Of a DNA stretch of 64,000 nucleotides, positions 1 through 8,995 are shown one piece after another. The first letter of the stretch is position 1; every line of letters starts with the position of its first letter. The notes under the pieces are model-generated. The model did not search any database and was not told where the DNA came from. It worked only from the letters and a program-made list of their open reading frames with translations. Source of the stretch: Caulobacter sp. CCUG 60055 (GTDB lineage Bacteria > Pseudomonadota > Alphaproteobacteria > Caulobacterales > Caulobacteraceae); contig NZ_PUIC01000016.1 in NCBI RefSeq assembly GCF_022750545.1, positions 124,001 to 188,000 on the forward strand. The letters are read 5' to 3'. The translations under genes and the position numbers were made by a program.

Positions 1-840
1 GGCTTCGCCGGCAAGCAGCACGAGCGCGGCGTCAATCCGAAGTTCAGCCTGCAATACCGGTTCGCCGACGACCGCATGGTCTACGCGACCGCCGCCAAGG
101 GCTTCCGGATCGGCGGCGTCAACGCCTTCCCCGCCGCGCTGTGCGCCGGGGGCCTGGCCGCCATCGCCCTGACGCCGGCCCAGGCCGAATCCTACAATTC
201 GGACTCGGTCTGGAGCTACGAGGTCGGGGCCAAGACGAGTTGGCTCGAACGCCGCCTGACGGTGAACGGCTCGCTGTTCGACATCGAATGGTCGGACGTC
301 CAGCAGGTCGCCGCCCTGCCGTCCTGCGGGTTCCAGGTGCACGTCAACGGCGGCGCGGCCCGCAGCCGGGGCGGCGAGATCGAGGCCCAGATCGCGGTCA
401 GCCCGGCGTTGAAGCTGTCGCTCGGCGCGGGCTACGCCGACGCCCAGATCGTCGATCCCGGCCCCTATCGCATCCTGCCCGCGGGCTCGCCGATCCCGCA
501 GATCCCGAAATGGACGCTGAACGTCGCCCTCGACTACCGGTTCGAGCTGCCGCACGCCCTGCCCGCCTTCGTCCATGCCGACTACGCCTATGTCGGCTCC
601 AGCCTGAGCCAGAACAACAGCGTCGCCGATCCGATCTCCAGGCCCGCCTACGCCCTGGCCAACCTCCGGACCGGGATCGATTTCGACCATGTCACCCTGT
701 CCCTGTTCGCCAACAACATCTTCGACGAGCACGCCAACCTGGCGGACGTGCAGCCCGAATCCGTCTCCCTGCCGGGCCGGCCGCGCATCGCGACCAACCG
801 GCCGCTGACCATCGGCTTGGACGCGCGGGCGCGTTTTTGA
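1..840 (+). CDS. TonB-dependent receptor, C-terminal part (5' end outside window)
   Basis: This is an outer-membrane receptor that would import a siderophore or other large substrate using TonB energy. Only the last 280 codons are present; the reading frame is open from base 1. The visible part is the C-terminal half of the beta barrel: alternating amphipathic strands, the receptor-typical stretch SYEVGAKTSW, a segment FANNIFDEHANL and a terminal aromatic residue (ARF, stop). The plug domain and TonB box lie upstream of the window, so the substrate cannot be told. A rho-independent terminator follows 54 bases after the stop. Confidence 0.9.
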   Translation, partial: GFAGKQHERGVNPKFSLQYRFADDRMVYATAAKGFRIGGVNAFPAALCAGGLAAIALTPAQAESYNSDSVWSYEVGAKTSWLERRLTVNGSLFDIEWSDVQQVAALPSCGFQVHVNGGAARSRGGEIEAQIAVSPALKLSLGAGYADAQIVDPGPYRILPAGSPIPQIPKWTLNVALDYRFELPHALPAFVHADYAYVGSSLSQNNSVADPISRPAYALANLRTGIDFDHVTLSLFANNIFDEHANLADVQPESVSLPGRPRIATNRPLTIGLDARARF

Positions 841-893
841 GCCGGCGTCGCGAAGATTTCTCAGTCTCCCCAACTTCGCCGTCCGAGCATTCA

Positions 894-918
894 GAGCCGC
901 TCGGACGGCTCCTTTTTT
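894..918 (+). terminator. Rho-independent terminator after the TonB-dependent receptor
   Basis: GAGCCG and CGGCTC form a perfect 6-bp stem around a 6-base loop, followed by C and six T residues. It ends the transcript of the upstream receptor and separates it from the GntR gene. Confidence 0.8.
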
Positions 919-1047
919 CGCCCTGGGTTCGATCTTCGCCGGCCGCCGCGTCGCAGTCGACGCGCCTGCGGCCGCTTTGACATTCCACAATCGCCAGGGC
1001 CAGTGTAAAGCGCCCGCTTGGCCTGCGCCCGAGAACGAGATGCGCCG

Positions 1048-1839
1048 TTGAAATCGAAACCCAGTTCGAAAGCGCCGCCGCCGGCGCCGGCCAAGCGAAA
1101 GTCGCGAACCGCCGGGGCCGCGTCCCGGTCGCTCGCCGAGGCGGCCTATGAGGCGATCTGGCGCGACATCCTCACGCTGACGCTGCATCCGGGACAGAAA
1201 ATGTCCGAAGCGATGCTGTCCGACCGCTTCGGGTTCGGCAAGGCGCCCATCCGCGCGGCGCTGGCGCGCCTGGTGCAGGAGGGACTGGTCGAGAACCACC
1301 TTCGCGGCGGCCATATGGTGGCGCCGATCACCCTGGCCGACATCCAGGGGCTGTACCACCTGCGGCGCATGACCCTGGGCGAAGCCGTCCGCATGGCCTG
1401 CGGCGCCGTCACCGACGAACTTCGCCGAGCCTACGAACGGGTCGCCAACCTCGAATTCGCCGGTGCGACCTCGGACGTCATCCTGGCGTTCTGCTTCAAC
1501 AACCGGGACTTCACCGTCGCCTTGGGCCGGGCCGCCGGCAACCCGCTGCTGGCGACCTGGATCACCTCGCTCGAAGACCGGTTCCTCAGGCTCCTGTTCC
1601 TGGGCGTCCGCTCGAACCCGAGCGCGGACCTCTATCAGGCCGACTATCGCAGGATCTGGTCCGCGCTGGAGGCCGGGCGCGCCGAGGATGCCCGCAAGGC
1701 CATGCTCGAGGCTCTCGCGGTCAGCGAGAAGATCATCACGGACGCAGTGCTGGGCATGCCGGAGCTGCGCACGCTCAATCTCGGCGACCTGCTCGGCCCG
1801 GCCGCCGGCGAACGCGGCAAGACGCCCGCCAAGCCCTGA
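1048..1839 (+). CDS. GntR-family transcriptional regulator (FCD/FadR-like)
   Basis: A DNA-binding metabolite-responsive regulator. Residues about 28-95 form the winged helix-turn-helix (AYEAIWRDILTLTLHPGQ, then LSDRFGFGKAPIRAALARL); the C-terminal 160 residues are the all-helical FCD-type ligand domain. The basic, Ala/Pro-rich N-terminal tail is unusual but disordered. No ATG is available; TTG at 1048 has GAACGAGA eight bases upstream, while another in-frame TTG at 1018 lacks a ribosome-binding site. The next gene encodes a peptidase, and a perfect palindrome lies between them, so the regulator may control its neighbour. The effector is unknown. Confidence 0.85.
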   Translation: MKSKPSSKAPPPAPAKRKSRTAGAASRSLAEAAYEAIWRDILTLTLHPGQKMSEAMLSDRFGFGKAPIRAALARLVQEGLVENHLRGGHMVAPITLADIQGLYHLRRMTLGEAVRMACGAVTDELRRAYERVANLEFAGATSDVILAFCFNNRDFTVALGRAAGNPLLATWITSLEDRFLRLLFLGVRSNPSADLYQADYRRIWSALEAGRAEDARKAMLEALAVSEKIITDAVLGMPELRTLNLGDLLGPAAGERGKTPAKP

Positions 1840-1912
1840 GGCTCGCAACCCGATCCTGGGCGCCGACCGGCGATAATTGAGGCTTGACTCACTTATCGCC
1901 GACGGCCAATCG

Positions 1913-1926
1913 TGTGACATGTCACA
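1913..1926. promoter_or_regulatory. Perfect 14-bp palindrome, candidate operator upstream of the peptidase gene
   Basis: TGTGACATGTCACA is a perfect inverted repeat 24 bases before the peptidase start and directly downstream of the GntR gene. A TTGACT hexamer at 1884-1889 could be a -35 element, placing the palindrome near the transcription start, where a repressor would bind. GntR proteins of the FadR type bind palindromes with GT...AC cores, which this has. Binding by the neighbouring regulator is inferred. Confidence 0.5.
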
Positions 1927-1950
1927 ATGCGCCCATGAGAAGCCATCAAC

Positions 1951-3060
1951 ATGACGTCGCCTCACACTTCGAACGCCCACGCCCCCTCTGCGGACGAGGT
2001 GGCCGCGGCCTGCGCCGACGACTATTTCGAAGCGCGGGACAAGTTCCTCGCCGCGGCGCGGTCGGCCGGGGCCCAGGTCGAGACCCTGCCGTGCCCCGGC
2101 GTCGGGCCGGCTGGCGAGCCGCTCTCGATGGATACGGCCCGGCTCGGCGAGCCCGGCGCGGACAAGCTCCTGGTGGTGATCTCGGGCGTCCACGGGGTGG
2201 AGGGGTACGCCGGCTCGGCGATCCAGGTCGACGCCCTGCGCCGGCTGCGCCCGGCCCCTGGCCAGGCCGTGCTCTGCATCCACGCGGCCAACCCCTACGG
2301 CATGGCCTGGACCAGCGTCGAGACCGAGGGCGGCGTCGACCTGAACCGCAACTTCGTCGATTTCGACGGGCCGCTTCCCCACAACCCGCTCTATGACGAG
2401 CTGGACGACGTCTTCATGTGCCCGGAGGTTTCCGGCCCGTTGCGCGAGGCCGCCGAGCTCAAGGCCCGCCAGTACGTCGAGCGCCACGGCCTTTCCCAGT
2501 ATCTGCACGCCGGCGCCGACGGCCAGTACCACCGCCCCGGACGGTTCAACTTCGCCGGCCGCGAGCCGGCCTGGTCGAACACCGCCGTGAGGGCGGTCAT
2601 CGCCGAGGCGGCGCGCGGGGTGGCCGACCTCGCCCTAGTCGACGTCCACACCGGGTTCGGCGACCGCGGCGCGGGCGTCATGCTGGCGATCCGCCAGACG
2701 CCGGAGGCGAACGCCCGGGCCAGGGCCTGGTGGGGCGACACCATCCAGATTCCCTCCGCCGATTTTCCGTGGACTCCGCAGGGCACCCTGGTCGCCGCGG
2801 CCCCGCAGATGGCCCCCGAGGCCCGCGTGACCGCCGCCGCCCTGGAGTTCGGCACCGAACCCATCGAGCGTGTGGGCCAATCCATGGTCGACCGCTTCCG
2901 GCTGGCGACCTTCTCCAGCCTCGACGCCCCCGAGGCGGCCGGGACGCTGGCCGAGATCAAGGCCTGCCTCGCCCCCTCGGACACGCCCTGGCGTCGCGCC
3001 GTGCTGAACCGTGGCCGCCAGGTCCTCGACCAGGCGCTGGCGGGCCTGGCAGGAGCCTGA
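1951..3060 (+). CDS. M14-family metallopeptidase, DUF2817 type
   Basis: A zinc carboxypeptidase-fold protein of 369 residues. The zinc-binding HGVEG (H81, E84), the substrate-binding DLNRNF (130-135) and the downstream VDVHTGFG, which supplies the third zinc ligand, are all present in the order of the M14 family; length and sequence fit the DUF2817 subgroup. No signal peptide is visible, so it is probably cytoplasmic and may act on a small amide or peptide. ATG 1951 is the first good start after the palindrome. It probably forms a functional unit with the upstream GntR gene; the substrate is unknown. Confidence 0.85.
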   Translation: MTSPHTSNAHAPSADEVAAACADDYFEARDKFLAAARSAGAQVETLPCPGVGPAGEPLSMDTARLGEPGADKLLVVISGVHGVEGYAGSAIQVDALRRLRPAPGQAVLCIHAANPYGMAWTSVETEGGVDLNRNFVDFDGPLPHNPLYDELDDVFMCPEVSGPLREAAELKARQYVERHGLSQYLHAGADGQYHRPGRFNFAGREPAWSNTAVRAVIAEAARGVADLALVDVHTGFGDRGAGVMLAIRQTPEANARARAWWGDTIQIPSADFPWTPQGTLVAAAPQMAPEARVTAAALEFGTEPIERVGQSMVDRFRLATFSSLDAPEAAGTLAEIKACLAPSDTPWRRAVLNRGRQVLDQALAGLAGA

Positions 3061-3082
3061 CAGCCACGGCCAGCCTTCCGGC

Positions 3083-3180
3083 CTAGAACCGGTGCTTCAG
3101 TTCGACGCCATAGGCGCGCGGCGCTCGAGCAGCGTCGCCTTCAGGCCCGCCTCATAGTTCCATAGCGTCTCGGGACCGAA
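3083..3180 (-). pseudogene. Remnant of a TonB-dependent receptor C-terminus
   Basis: Read on the minus strand, 3180-3121 encodes FGPETLWNYEAGLKATLLER, a stretch typical of TonB-dependent receptors about 200 residues before their end. After a +1 shift and an evident internal deletion it runs into AYGVELKHRF and a TAG stop, a typical receptor C-terminus. No barrel sequence of useful length remains, so this is a decayed gene. The rest of the gap (3181-3405) has no convincing gene beyond the operator-like element at 3333. Confidence 0.65.
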
Positions 3181-3332
3181 GCGACGCCGCTGCCGCCGCC
3201 GAGGCCGTCGGGGAAGCCGCCCCCAAATCGACCGGGCCGGATAGTCTTCTTGAGACAGCCGCCGCGAACCACCGCACCCTCCCTAGGACGCCCGCCGCTT
3301 GGTCGGCGGGTCTGCATTCCGATTTTCGTATC

Positions 3333-3350
3333 CATACCGCATATTCATAA
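3333..3350 (-). promoter_or_regulatory. Candidate TetR operator, copy 1 (upstream of the tandem TetR gene)
   Basis: On the minus strand this reads TTATGAATATGCGGTATG. The same 18-mer, with one substitution, recurs at 4861-4878 upstream of the acyl-CoA ligase gene. The two copies flank the regulator gene in opposite orientation and each lies in a promoter region, the arrangement expected of an autoregulated TetR-type repressor and its target. Confidence 0.55.
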
Positions 3351-3405
3351 TTTCTGGCGAGGCTTCTGAATTGAGCCCGTCGCCCGGCTATGCTAGCCCG
3401 GTCGC

Positions 3406-4764
3406 ATGACAGAGAGCATCGGTCTCGACGCCGTGATGGTCCCCGACCGACCCCAACCGAGCGCTCCCAAAACGGCGAAGGGGCGACAGACCCGCGAGGC
3501 GATCCTGGCCGCGCTTAAGCGGGTGCTTAACAGCCAAGGCTATCACGGGACCACCATCAGCCAGGTCGTCGCCGAGGCCGGCGTCCCCACGGGCTCGTTC
3601 TATCGCTACTTCGCCGGCAAGCCCGAAGCGACGGTGGAGCTGCTCGAACGGCTCCTCGACAACTATCTCGCCGCGATACCGGCGGCGCGCGACCTGCCGA
3701 GCTTCTGGGAGCGCGAGCTGGCGCTGCACCTGTCGCACGCCGGCCTCTATAAGTCCGACCGCGGCCTTCTGGGCTGCTACTTCACCTACGACACCAGCGT
3801 CCCGGCCTTCGCCAGCGCCTTCTGGGAGCACACCAAGGGCTTCCTGGACAGCCACATCCTGGCGCTCGCGGCCGTGCGCCCCGGCAGCGACCTGCCCGTC
3901 GCCCTGCTGCGCCCCGCCCTGCTGGCCCTGGTGTCGATGACTGAGAACGTGATCTTCCGGCGCTTCACCGGCAGGGACCCTGGACTGGGCCTGTCGGCGG
4001 AACAGTTGGTCTATGCGGTCCTGCGCCTGCGTCACCGCGCGCTGTTCCTGAGCGACCCTCCGCCCTCCACCGCTCCCGATCCGGACCCCGCCCCCGCGGG
4101 CGAAGGCCTCGCCGAGGCGGGCGCGCCCTTCGTCACCGATCCGACCGGACGCCGCAAGGATTCCCAGCTGACCCTGCAGAGGATGCGGCAGGCGACCCTG
4201 ACCCTGCTCGACACCAGCGGCTACGAGGAGCTGCGGCTTTCCGACATCGAGGAGGCCAGCGGCCTGACCCGGGGCGCGATCTACCATCACTACAAGGACA
4301 AGCGCGAACTGGTGCTGTCGATCGTGTCCGAACGGCTGGCCGACATCACCCTGGCGCTGGAGCGGGTCGAGATCAGGCCCGGCGACGCCGCCTTCGCCTC
4401 CCTGCTCGCCCTGAACGCCGTCTTCGTCGACGCTTTCTCGGCCTCGCGAGCCCTGATGAAGACCCTCTATCACCTCGAAGAGGTCGACGCCGATTTCGGC
4501 GCCTACTACCAGCAGGTCCGCGGCGGCTGGGCGACGACGCTCGCCGAAAAGCTGGAAAGCCTCTGCGACGGCGCGATCCCCGCGCGCAAGGACATCGCCG
4601 CCTTCGCCTTCCTGGCCATGACCGACCGCTTCCTCTACGACATCTATTCGCTGCGCTACGACGAGTTCGAGGACCTGCGAGCCGCGCCGGACCAGGCCGC
4701 CCGCCTGCTGGCGCTGATCTGGCATCGCGCCCTGCTCGCCAGGAACCCATCCGTCCAGGTCTAA
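3406..4764 (+). CDS. Tandem (double) TetR/AcrR-family transcriptional regulator
   Basis: At 452 residues this is twice the usual TetR length and contains two complete TetR units. The first HTH is at about 28-72 (TTISQVVAEAGVPTGSFYRYF) with its ligand domain to about 215. A Pro/Asp-rich linker follows, then a second HTH at about 251-299 (LRLSDIEEASGLTRGAIYHHY) with a second ligand domain. The protein could bind DNA as a pseudo-dimer in one chain. The acyl-CoA ligase gene downstream shares an 18-bp promoter element with this gene, suggesting control of fatty-acid or aromatic-acid degradation. The ligand is unknown. Confidence 0.88.
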   Translation: MTESIGLDAVMVPDRPQPSAPKTAKGRQTREAILAALKRVLNSQGYHGTTISQVVAEAGVPTGSFYRYFAGKPEATVELLERLLDNYLAAIPAARDLPSFWERELALHLSHAGLYKSDRGLLGCYFTYDTSVPAFASAFWEHTKGFLDSHILALAAVRPGSDLPVALLRPALLALVSMTENVIFRRFTGRDPGLGLSAEQLVYAVLRLRHRALFLSDPPPSTAPDPDPAPAGEGLAEAGAPFVTDPTGRRKDSQLTLQRMRQATLTLLDTSGYEELRLSDIEEASGLTRGAIYHHYKDKRELVLSIVSERLADITLALERVEIRPGDAAFASLLALNAVFVDAFSASRALMKTLYHLEEVDADFGAYYQQVRGGWATTLAEKLESLCDGAIPARKDIAAFAFLAMTDRFLYDIYSLRYDEFEDLRAAPDQAARLLALIWHRALLARNPSVQV

Positions 4765-4860
4765 GCCTTCCGACGGGGCGACTCACCCCGCGACATGCCG
4801 CCCCCTTAGGCAGAACCGCTGTCGCCGACGCCCTGAACGGTGCTTGTCATGATCGTCATT

Positions 4861-4878
4861 TTATGAATATGAGGTATG
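4861..4878 (+). promoter_or_regulatory. Candidate TetR operator, copy 2 (upstream of acyl-CoA ligase)
   Basis: TTATGAATATGAGGTATG matches the inverted element at 3333-3350 at 17 of 18 positions, in sequence that is otherwise unrelated. It lies 37 bases before the ligase start and 97 bases after the regulator stop. A TTGTCA at 4844-4849 might be a -35 box just upstream. Confidence 0.55.
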
Positions 4879-4914
4879 ACTATGAATTCTTGATCCGCGA
4901 CGTTGGAGAACGCC

Positions 4915-6501
4915 TTGCTGCGCGAGCCCCCGCCCGAACTGCCCCGCATCGCCGACTATGCGGCCTGGCACGCCCGGCGCACGCCGGACGCCGAAGCCCT
5001 GGTGCTAGGGGAGCGCCGGGTCAGCTACGCCGGCCTCGACGCGGCGATCAACGACCTGGCCAAGGCCTTCATGGCGGCGGGCGTCGGCAAGGGCGACCGC
5101 GTCGCCACGCTTCAGACCCCGCACCCCGACTTTTTCGTCAGCTTCCTCGCCGCCACGACGATCGGGGCGATCTGGGTCGGCCTCAATCCACGCTACCGGC
5201 GACAGGAACTCGCCCACGTCCTGCGCGATTCCGCTCCGGCGCTGTTGCTGACCCGCACACGCATCGAGGATCGGGACTATAAGGACGACCTGCTCGAACT
5301 GAGCGCCGAAGGCGTCCTGCCGGCCCGCGTGGTGCTGTTCGCCGACGAACCCGCCCTGTCCGGCGCGGACAGCTTCGCGGCCTTCCTGGAGGCGGGCCGG
5401 GGGGTCAGCGACGCGGACCTGGCCGCCCGCCGCGACGCCTGCGGCGGCCGCGATCCGTGCCTGATCGTCTACACCTCTGGCAGCACCGGCAAGCCGAAGG
5501 GAGCCCTGCTCGATCAGGCCGCGATCATCGCCTTCAGCCTGGTTCAGAACCGCCTCTGGCCGGTGGAGCCGCTGCGCGTGCTCAACTTCCTGCCGATCAA
5601 CCACATCGGCTGCGTGGTCGACCTGTCGACCCCCTGCCTGACGGCCGGCGGAACCATCGCCTTCATGGAGCAGTTCGATGCGGCCGCGTCGGTGCGCGCC
5701 ATCGAGACGGAGCGACTGACCGCCGCCTTCTCGGTGCCCAGCGTCTTCGCCCTGCAGGCCGCCCTGCCCGAGTTCGACACGGTCGACCAGTCGAGCCTGC
5801 AACTGGCGGTCTGGGAAGGCGCGGCCATTCCCTCCGACACCCTGGAGCGGCTGGCGGCCGTCGCCCCCCGCCTGGCCACCAACTATTCGCTGACCGAAGC
5901 CCTGGCGATCACCATCGTCGAGCCGACCGTCGACCGCGACGTCCTGCTGCAGTCGGTGGGCTTTCCGTTCCCCGAGGTCGAGGTCCGGCTCATCGACGCC
6001 GACGGCCACGACGTCGCCGACGGCGAAGGGGGCGAGATCGTCGCCCGGTCGCCCTACCTGTTCTCGGGCTACTGGCGGCAGCCCGAAACGACGGCGGCGG
6101 CCTTCACGCCGGACGGCTTCTTCCGGACCGGCGACCTCGCCGTGCGCCGCCCCGACGGCCGCTACCGCATCGTCGGCAGGCTGAAGGAGATGTACAAGTC
6201 TGGCGGCTACAACGTGTATCCCCGCGAGGTCGAGGCCGCCATCGAGGAGCACCCCGCCGTGGCCCTCGCCGCCGTGGTCGCCGCGCCCGACCCCCTGTGG
6301 CAGGAGGTCGGCGTCGCCTATGTGACGCTGAACGCGGCGGCCGAGCCGGGCGACCTGGCCGAATGGTGCCGCGCCAGGCTGGCCAACTACAAGGTCCCCA
6401 AGAGGTTCTTCGTCGAGCCGGAGCTGCCGCTGCTGCCGATCGGCAAGGTCGACAAGGTCGCCCTGCGCGAGCGCGCCGCGCGCGCCGTCGAAGCCGACTG
6501 A
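4915..6501 (+). CDS. Class I adenylate-forming acyl-CoA ligase (AMP-binding)
   Basis: Activates a carboxylic acid with ATP to the acyl-adenylate and then the CoA thioester. The P-loop-like motif TSGSTGKPKG is at about 186-195, NYSLTEA is the A5 motif, FFRTGDLAVRRPDGRYRIVGR holds the hinge region, and IGKVDK contains the C-terminal catalytic lysine. Length is normal (528). TTG 4915 is preferred because GGAGA lies 5 bases upstream; the in-frame TTG at 4903 has none. The substrate is not clear from sequence; the adjacent tandem TetR and hydratase relic suggest fatty-acid-like degradation. Confidence 0.88.
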   Translation: MLREPPPELPRIADYAAWHARRTPDAEALVLGERRVSYAGLDAAINDLAKAFMAAGVGKGDRVATLQTPHPDFFVSFLAATTIGAIWVGLNPRYRRQELAHVLRDSAPALLLTRTRIEDRDYKDDLLELSAEGVLPARVVLFADEPALSGADSFAAFLEAGRGVSDADLAARRDACGGRDPCLIVYTSGSTGKPKGALLDQAAIIAFSLVQNRLWPVEPLRVLNFLPINHIGCVVDLSTPCLTAGGTIAFMEQFDAAASVRAIETERLTAAFSVPSVFALQAALPEFDTVDQSSLQLAVWEGAAIPSDTLERLAAVAPRLATNYSLTEALAITIVEPTVDRDVLLQSVGFPFPEVEVRLIDADGHDVADGEGGEIVARSPYLFSGYWRQPETTAAAFTPDGFFRTGDLAVRRPDGRYRIVGRLKEMYKSGGYNVYPREVEAAIEEHPAVALAAVVAAPDPLWQEVGVAYVTLNAAAEPGDLAEWCRARLANYKVPKRFFVEPELPLLPIGKVDKVALRERAARAVEAD

Positions 6502-6569
6502 CGTCAGGAAGAAGCGCGCCGGCCCGCCGGCGACGCCCCGGAGCCTGTCCATGCGAACCGTGCTGGCAG

Positions 6570-6626
6570 CTGAAGGACGGTCTGGCGACCGTCACCCTGA
6601 ACCGCCCCGAACGGCTGAACGGCGGC
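6570..6626 (+). pseudogene. Fragment of enoyl-CoA hydratase N-terminus
   Basis: The frame reads LKDGLATVTLNRPERLN, the signature N-terminal strand of crotonase-fold enoyl-CoA hydratases (DGxATVTLNRPE). It is cut off at once by the convergent chemoreceptor gene, whose stop lies at 6628. No hydratase active-site sequence remains. A hydratase after an acyl-CoA ligase would have made sense as a pathway, so a deletion probably removed the rest. Confidence 0.6.
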
Positions 6627-6627
6627 G

Positions 6628-8691
6628 TCAGGCGGCCAGGGGTGAGCGCCCCGCCGCCACAGCGCCGACCTTGAATCGGCCGACCAACTGCGCCAGCGTC
6701 CGGGCCTGTCCGGCCAGGGCGTGGCTGGCCGCGGTGGTCTGCTCGACCATGGCCGCGTTCTGCTGGGTGACCTGATCGACCTGGTTGATGGCGACGTTCA
6801 CCTCGCTGAGGCCGGTCGACTGCTCGCGGGTCGAGGCCGAGATCTCGCGCATCAGCCCGTCGATGCTGCTGACCTCGCGGGCGATCTGGCGCAACACCTC
6901 CCCCGTGCGGCCGACAAGGTCGACGCCCTGCGCCACCTGGTCGGCCGAGGCCGAGATCAGCGACTTGATCTCCTTGGCGGCCTCGGCCGAACGCTGGGCC
7001 AGGGCCCGCACCTCGGAGGCGACCACCGCGAAGCCCTTGCCGGCGTCGCCGGCCCGCGCCGCCTCGACCCCGGCGTTGAGGGCCAGGAGATTGGTCTGGA
7101 AGGCGATCTCGTCGATCACCCCGATGATCTGATTGATCTGGGCCGAGCTGTCGGCGATCTGGGTCATCGCCGTCACGGTGCTGTTCACCACGGCGTTGGA
7201 AGCCTCCGCCTGGGCCTTGGAGGCGCTCACCACCTGCGCCGCCTCGCCCGCGCCCTGGGCGGTCTTGCGCACCGTCGCCGTCAGCTCGTCCACGGCGGCG
7301 GCCGTTTCCTCCAGGCTGGCCGCCTGGGTCTCCGTGCGCCGCGACAGGTCGTCGGCGGCGGCCGAGATCTCGCGCGCGCCGCTGTCGATGGCCGACACGT
7401 TGGCGGCGATGATCTGCACCGTCTCCTCCAGCTGGACGACGGCCGCATTGAAGTCGGCGCGCAGGCGCTCGTACTGCGACGCGAAGGCGTGCTCGATACG
7501 GCCGGTCAGGTCGCCGTCGGCCAGTCGCCGCAGCGCGCTGGCGAGGGAGTCGACCACCACCGACTGCTCGGCCGAAACCCTGGCCCGCTCGGCCTCGCTC
7601 TCCGCCCGCTCGGTCTCGGTTAGCTGCTGCCGGCGAGCGCTTTCGGCCTCCAGCTCAACCTTGGCTATGGACGCGGACTTGAAGGTCTCGACCCCGGCAG
7701 CGATCCGCCCGGTCTCGTTGCGGTCGGCGAGATGGGGCACGTTCACCGACAGGTCGCCGCCGGCGATCGCCTCCATCGCGCCCACGAGGTCCGAAATCCG
7801 CCCGGTCAGGGCGCGGGCGATGGTCCAGGCCATGAGCCCCGCCGCCAACAGGCACGCCGCCACGATCCCGAGATTGGCGGCCAGGGTTCGGATCAGATGC
7901 TCGATCCGCGCCTGCAGGAGGCGCAGCAACTCGCCGTCGGCCCGCGTCCAGGCCTCGCCCAACGCCGCCTGGGCCGTATCGCGCTTCACCGACAGGTCGC
8001 CGGCCGAGCCGCCCAGGGTCAGGCCGCCCTGGGCCTGGGCCTTCAGCTCGCCGACGGCCGTGTCCAGGGGCGCCAGCCAGGGTTTCAGCGCGCGGCGGGT
8101 GTCGCCGGCGGTGTTGTAGTCCATGGCCGAGGCGAGGTCGCTTTGGGCCCCGGCTTCGGCCGAGGTCATGCGGTCGATGGCGGCGGCGGCGCGGGCGATG
8201 CGCGCCGCCTCGTCCCCCTGCCCCGAGGCCGAGGACGCCACCTCGGACACCGCCCGCGCCATGGCCGGCAGGCGCGCGGTGACCGCGTCCATCACGTAGA
8301 AGCTGTCGAGGTCCGGATCGAGCGTCAGGTTGGAGGCGTCGGCGACCTTGTCGACCAGGGCCACGCCCGCCCGCAGGCGCTCCTGCGGCGTGGACGCCCC
8401 GGTCAGGGCCGCCGAGGCCTCGGCCGACTTGAAGACCGCGTCCTCGCGCGACGCCACCCCTTTGAACCGCTCCATCGCGGCGCCGTCGTCGCGGTCGTGG
8501 GCCGCGGCGTTGAGGACCGGCCAGAGGGCTTCGATGTAGCGCACGCCGGAGACCTCGCGCTCGGCGAAGGCGATGTCCTTCCAGCTTTGGTGGACGAACA
8601 AGCCGCTCAGCAAGGCGCAGGGCGCCGCGAACAGCAGGGCCAGCAGGGCCAGCCGCGCCCCGAACGACAGTCGCGAGTTGATGAATTTCAT
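6628..8691 (-). CDS. Methyl-accepting chemotaxis protein
   Basis: A membrane chemoreceptor of 687 residues. A first membrane helix lies at 13-30, a periplasmic sensor of about 240 residues follows, the second helix is at about 272-290, and a HAMP domain comes next. A second HAMP-like segment is at about 382-417. The cytoplasmic signalling rod carries the hairpin tip [20 protein letters not shown] at about 525-547, which contacts CheA/CheW. The C-terminus lacks an obvious CheR/CheB-tethering pentapeptide. No chemotaxis genes adjoin it, so it acts with a pathway encoded elsewhere. GAGGACGCC precedes the ATG. Confidence 0.92.
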   Translation of the reverse strand: MKFINSRLSFGARLALLALLFAAPCALLSGLFVHQSWKDIAFAEREVSGVRYIEALWPVLNAAAHDRDDGAAMERFKGVASREDAVFKSAEASAALTGASTPQERLRAGVALVDKVADASNLTLDPDLDSFYVMDAVTARLPAMARAVSEVASSASGQGDEAARIARAAAAIDRMTSAEAGAQSDLASAMDYNTAGDTRRALKPWLAPLDTAVGELKAQAQGGLTLGGSAGDLSVKRDTAQAALGEAWTRADGELLRLLQARIEHLIRTLAANLGIVAACLLAAGLMAWTIARALTGRISDLVGAMEAIAGGDLSVNVPHLADRNETGRIAAGVETFKSASIAKVELEAESARRQQLTETERAESEAERARVSAEQSVVVDSLASALRRLADGDLTGRIEHAFASQYERLRADFNAAVVQLEETVQIIAANVSAIDSGAREISAAADDLSRRTETQAASLEETAAAVDELTATVRKTAQGAGEAAQVVSASKAQAEASNAVVNSTVTAMTQIADSSAQINQIIGVIDEIAFQTNLLALNAGVEAARAGDAGKGFAVVASEVRALAQRSAEAAKEIKSLISASADQVAQGVDLVGRTGEVLRQIAREVSSIDGLMREISASTREQSTGLSEVNVAINQVDQVTQQNAAMVEQTTAASHALAGQARTLAQLVGRFKVGAVAAGRSPLAA

Positions 8692-8995
8692 GGCGGCGTC
8701 CTCGATTGACGTCGCGACGCTGCCGGAGCCGAATTAACAAATTTCTATTTCATCAGTAATCATTCCGACGCGCTCAAGAACAGACAAGCAAATCGCTATC
8801 AAGATCCATTTCAGATTGCACCCGAGAGCTGTTTTTCTAGCGGCGATATGCTTAACCGGGCCGTCGCCGCTTTCAGCAGGGACGTTTTGTCGCAACGGCG
8901 AAAGCCGGCCTCGCTCGCCGCCGCCCCGGATGCCCGCGCGCGGTCGGGCGACGGCGCGCCTTCAATCCGCGGCCCCGGCGCGCTATGCAGGCGCC
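8692..8995. other. Divergent intergenic region, AT-rich centre
   Basis: This gap between the chemoreceptor and ybaK contains an unusually AT-rich stretch at about 8733-8815 and no open frame that resembles a gene. It presumably holds both promoters; no clear consensus hexamers or repeats were seen. Confidence 0.5.
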
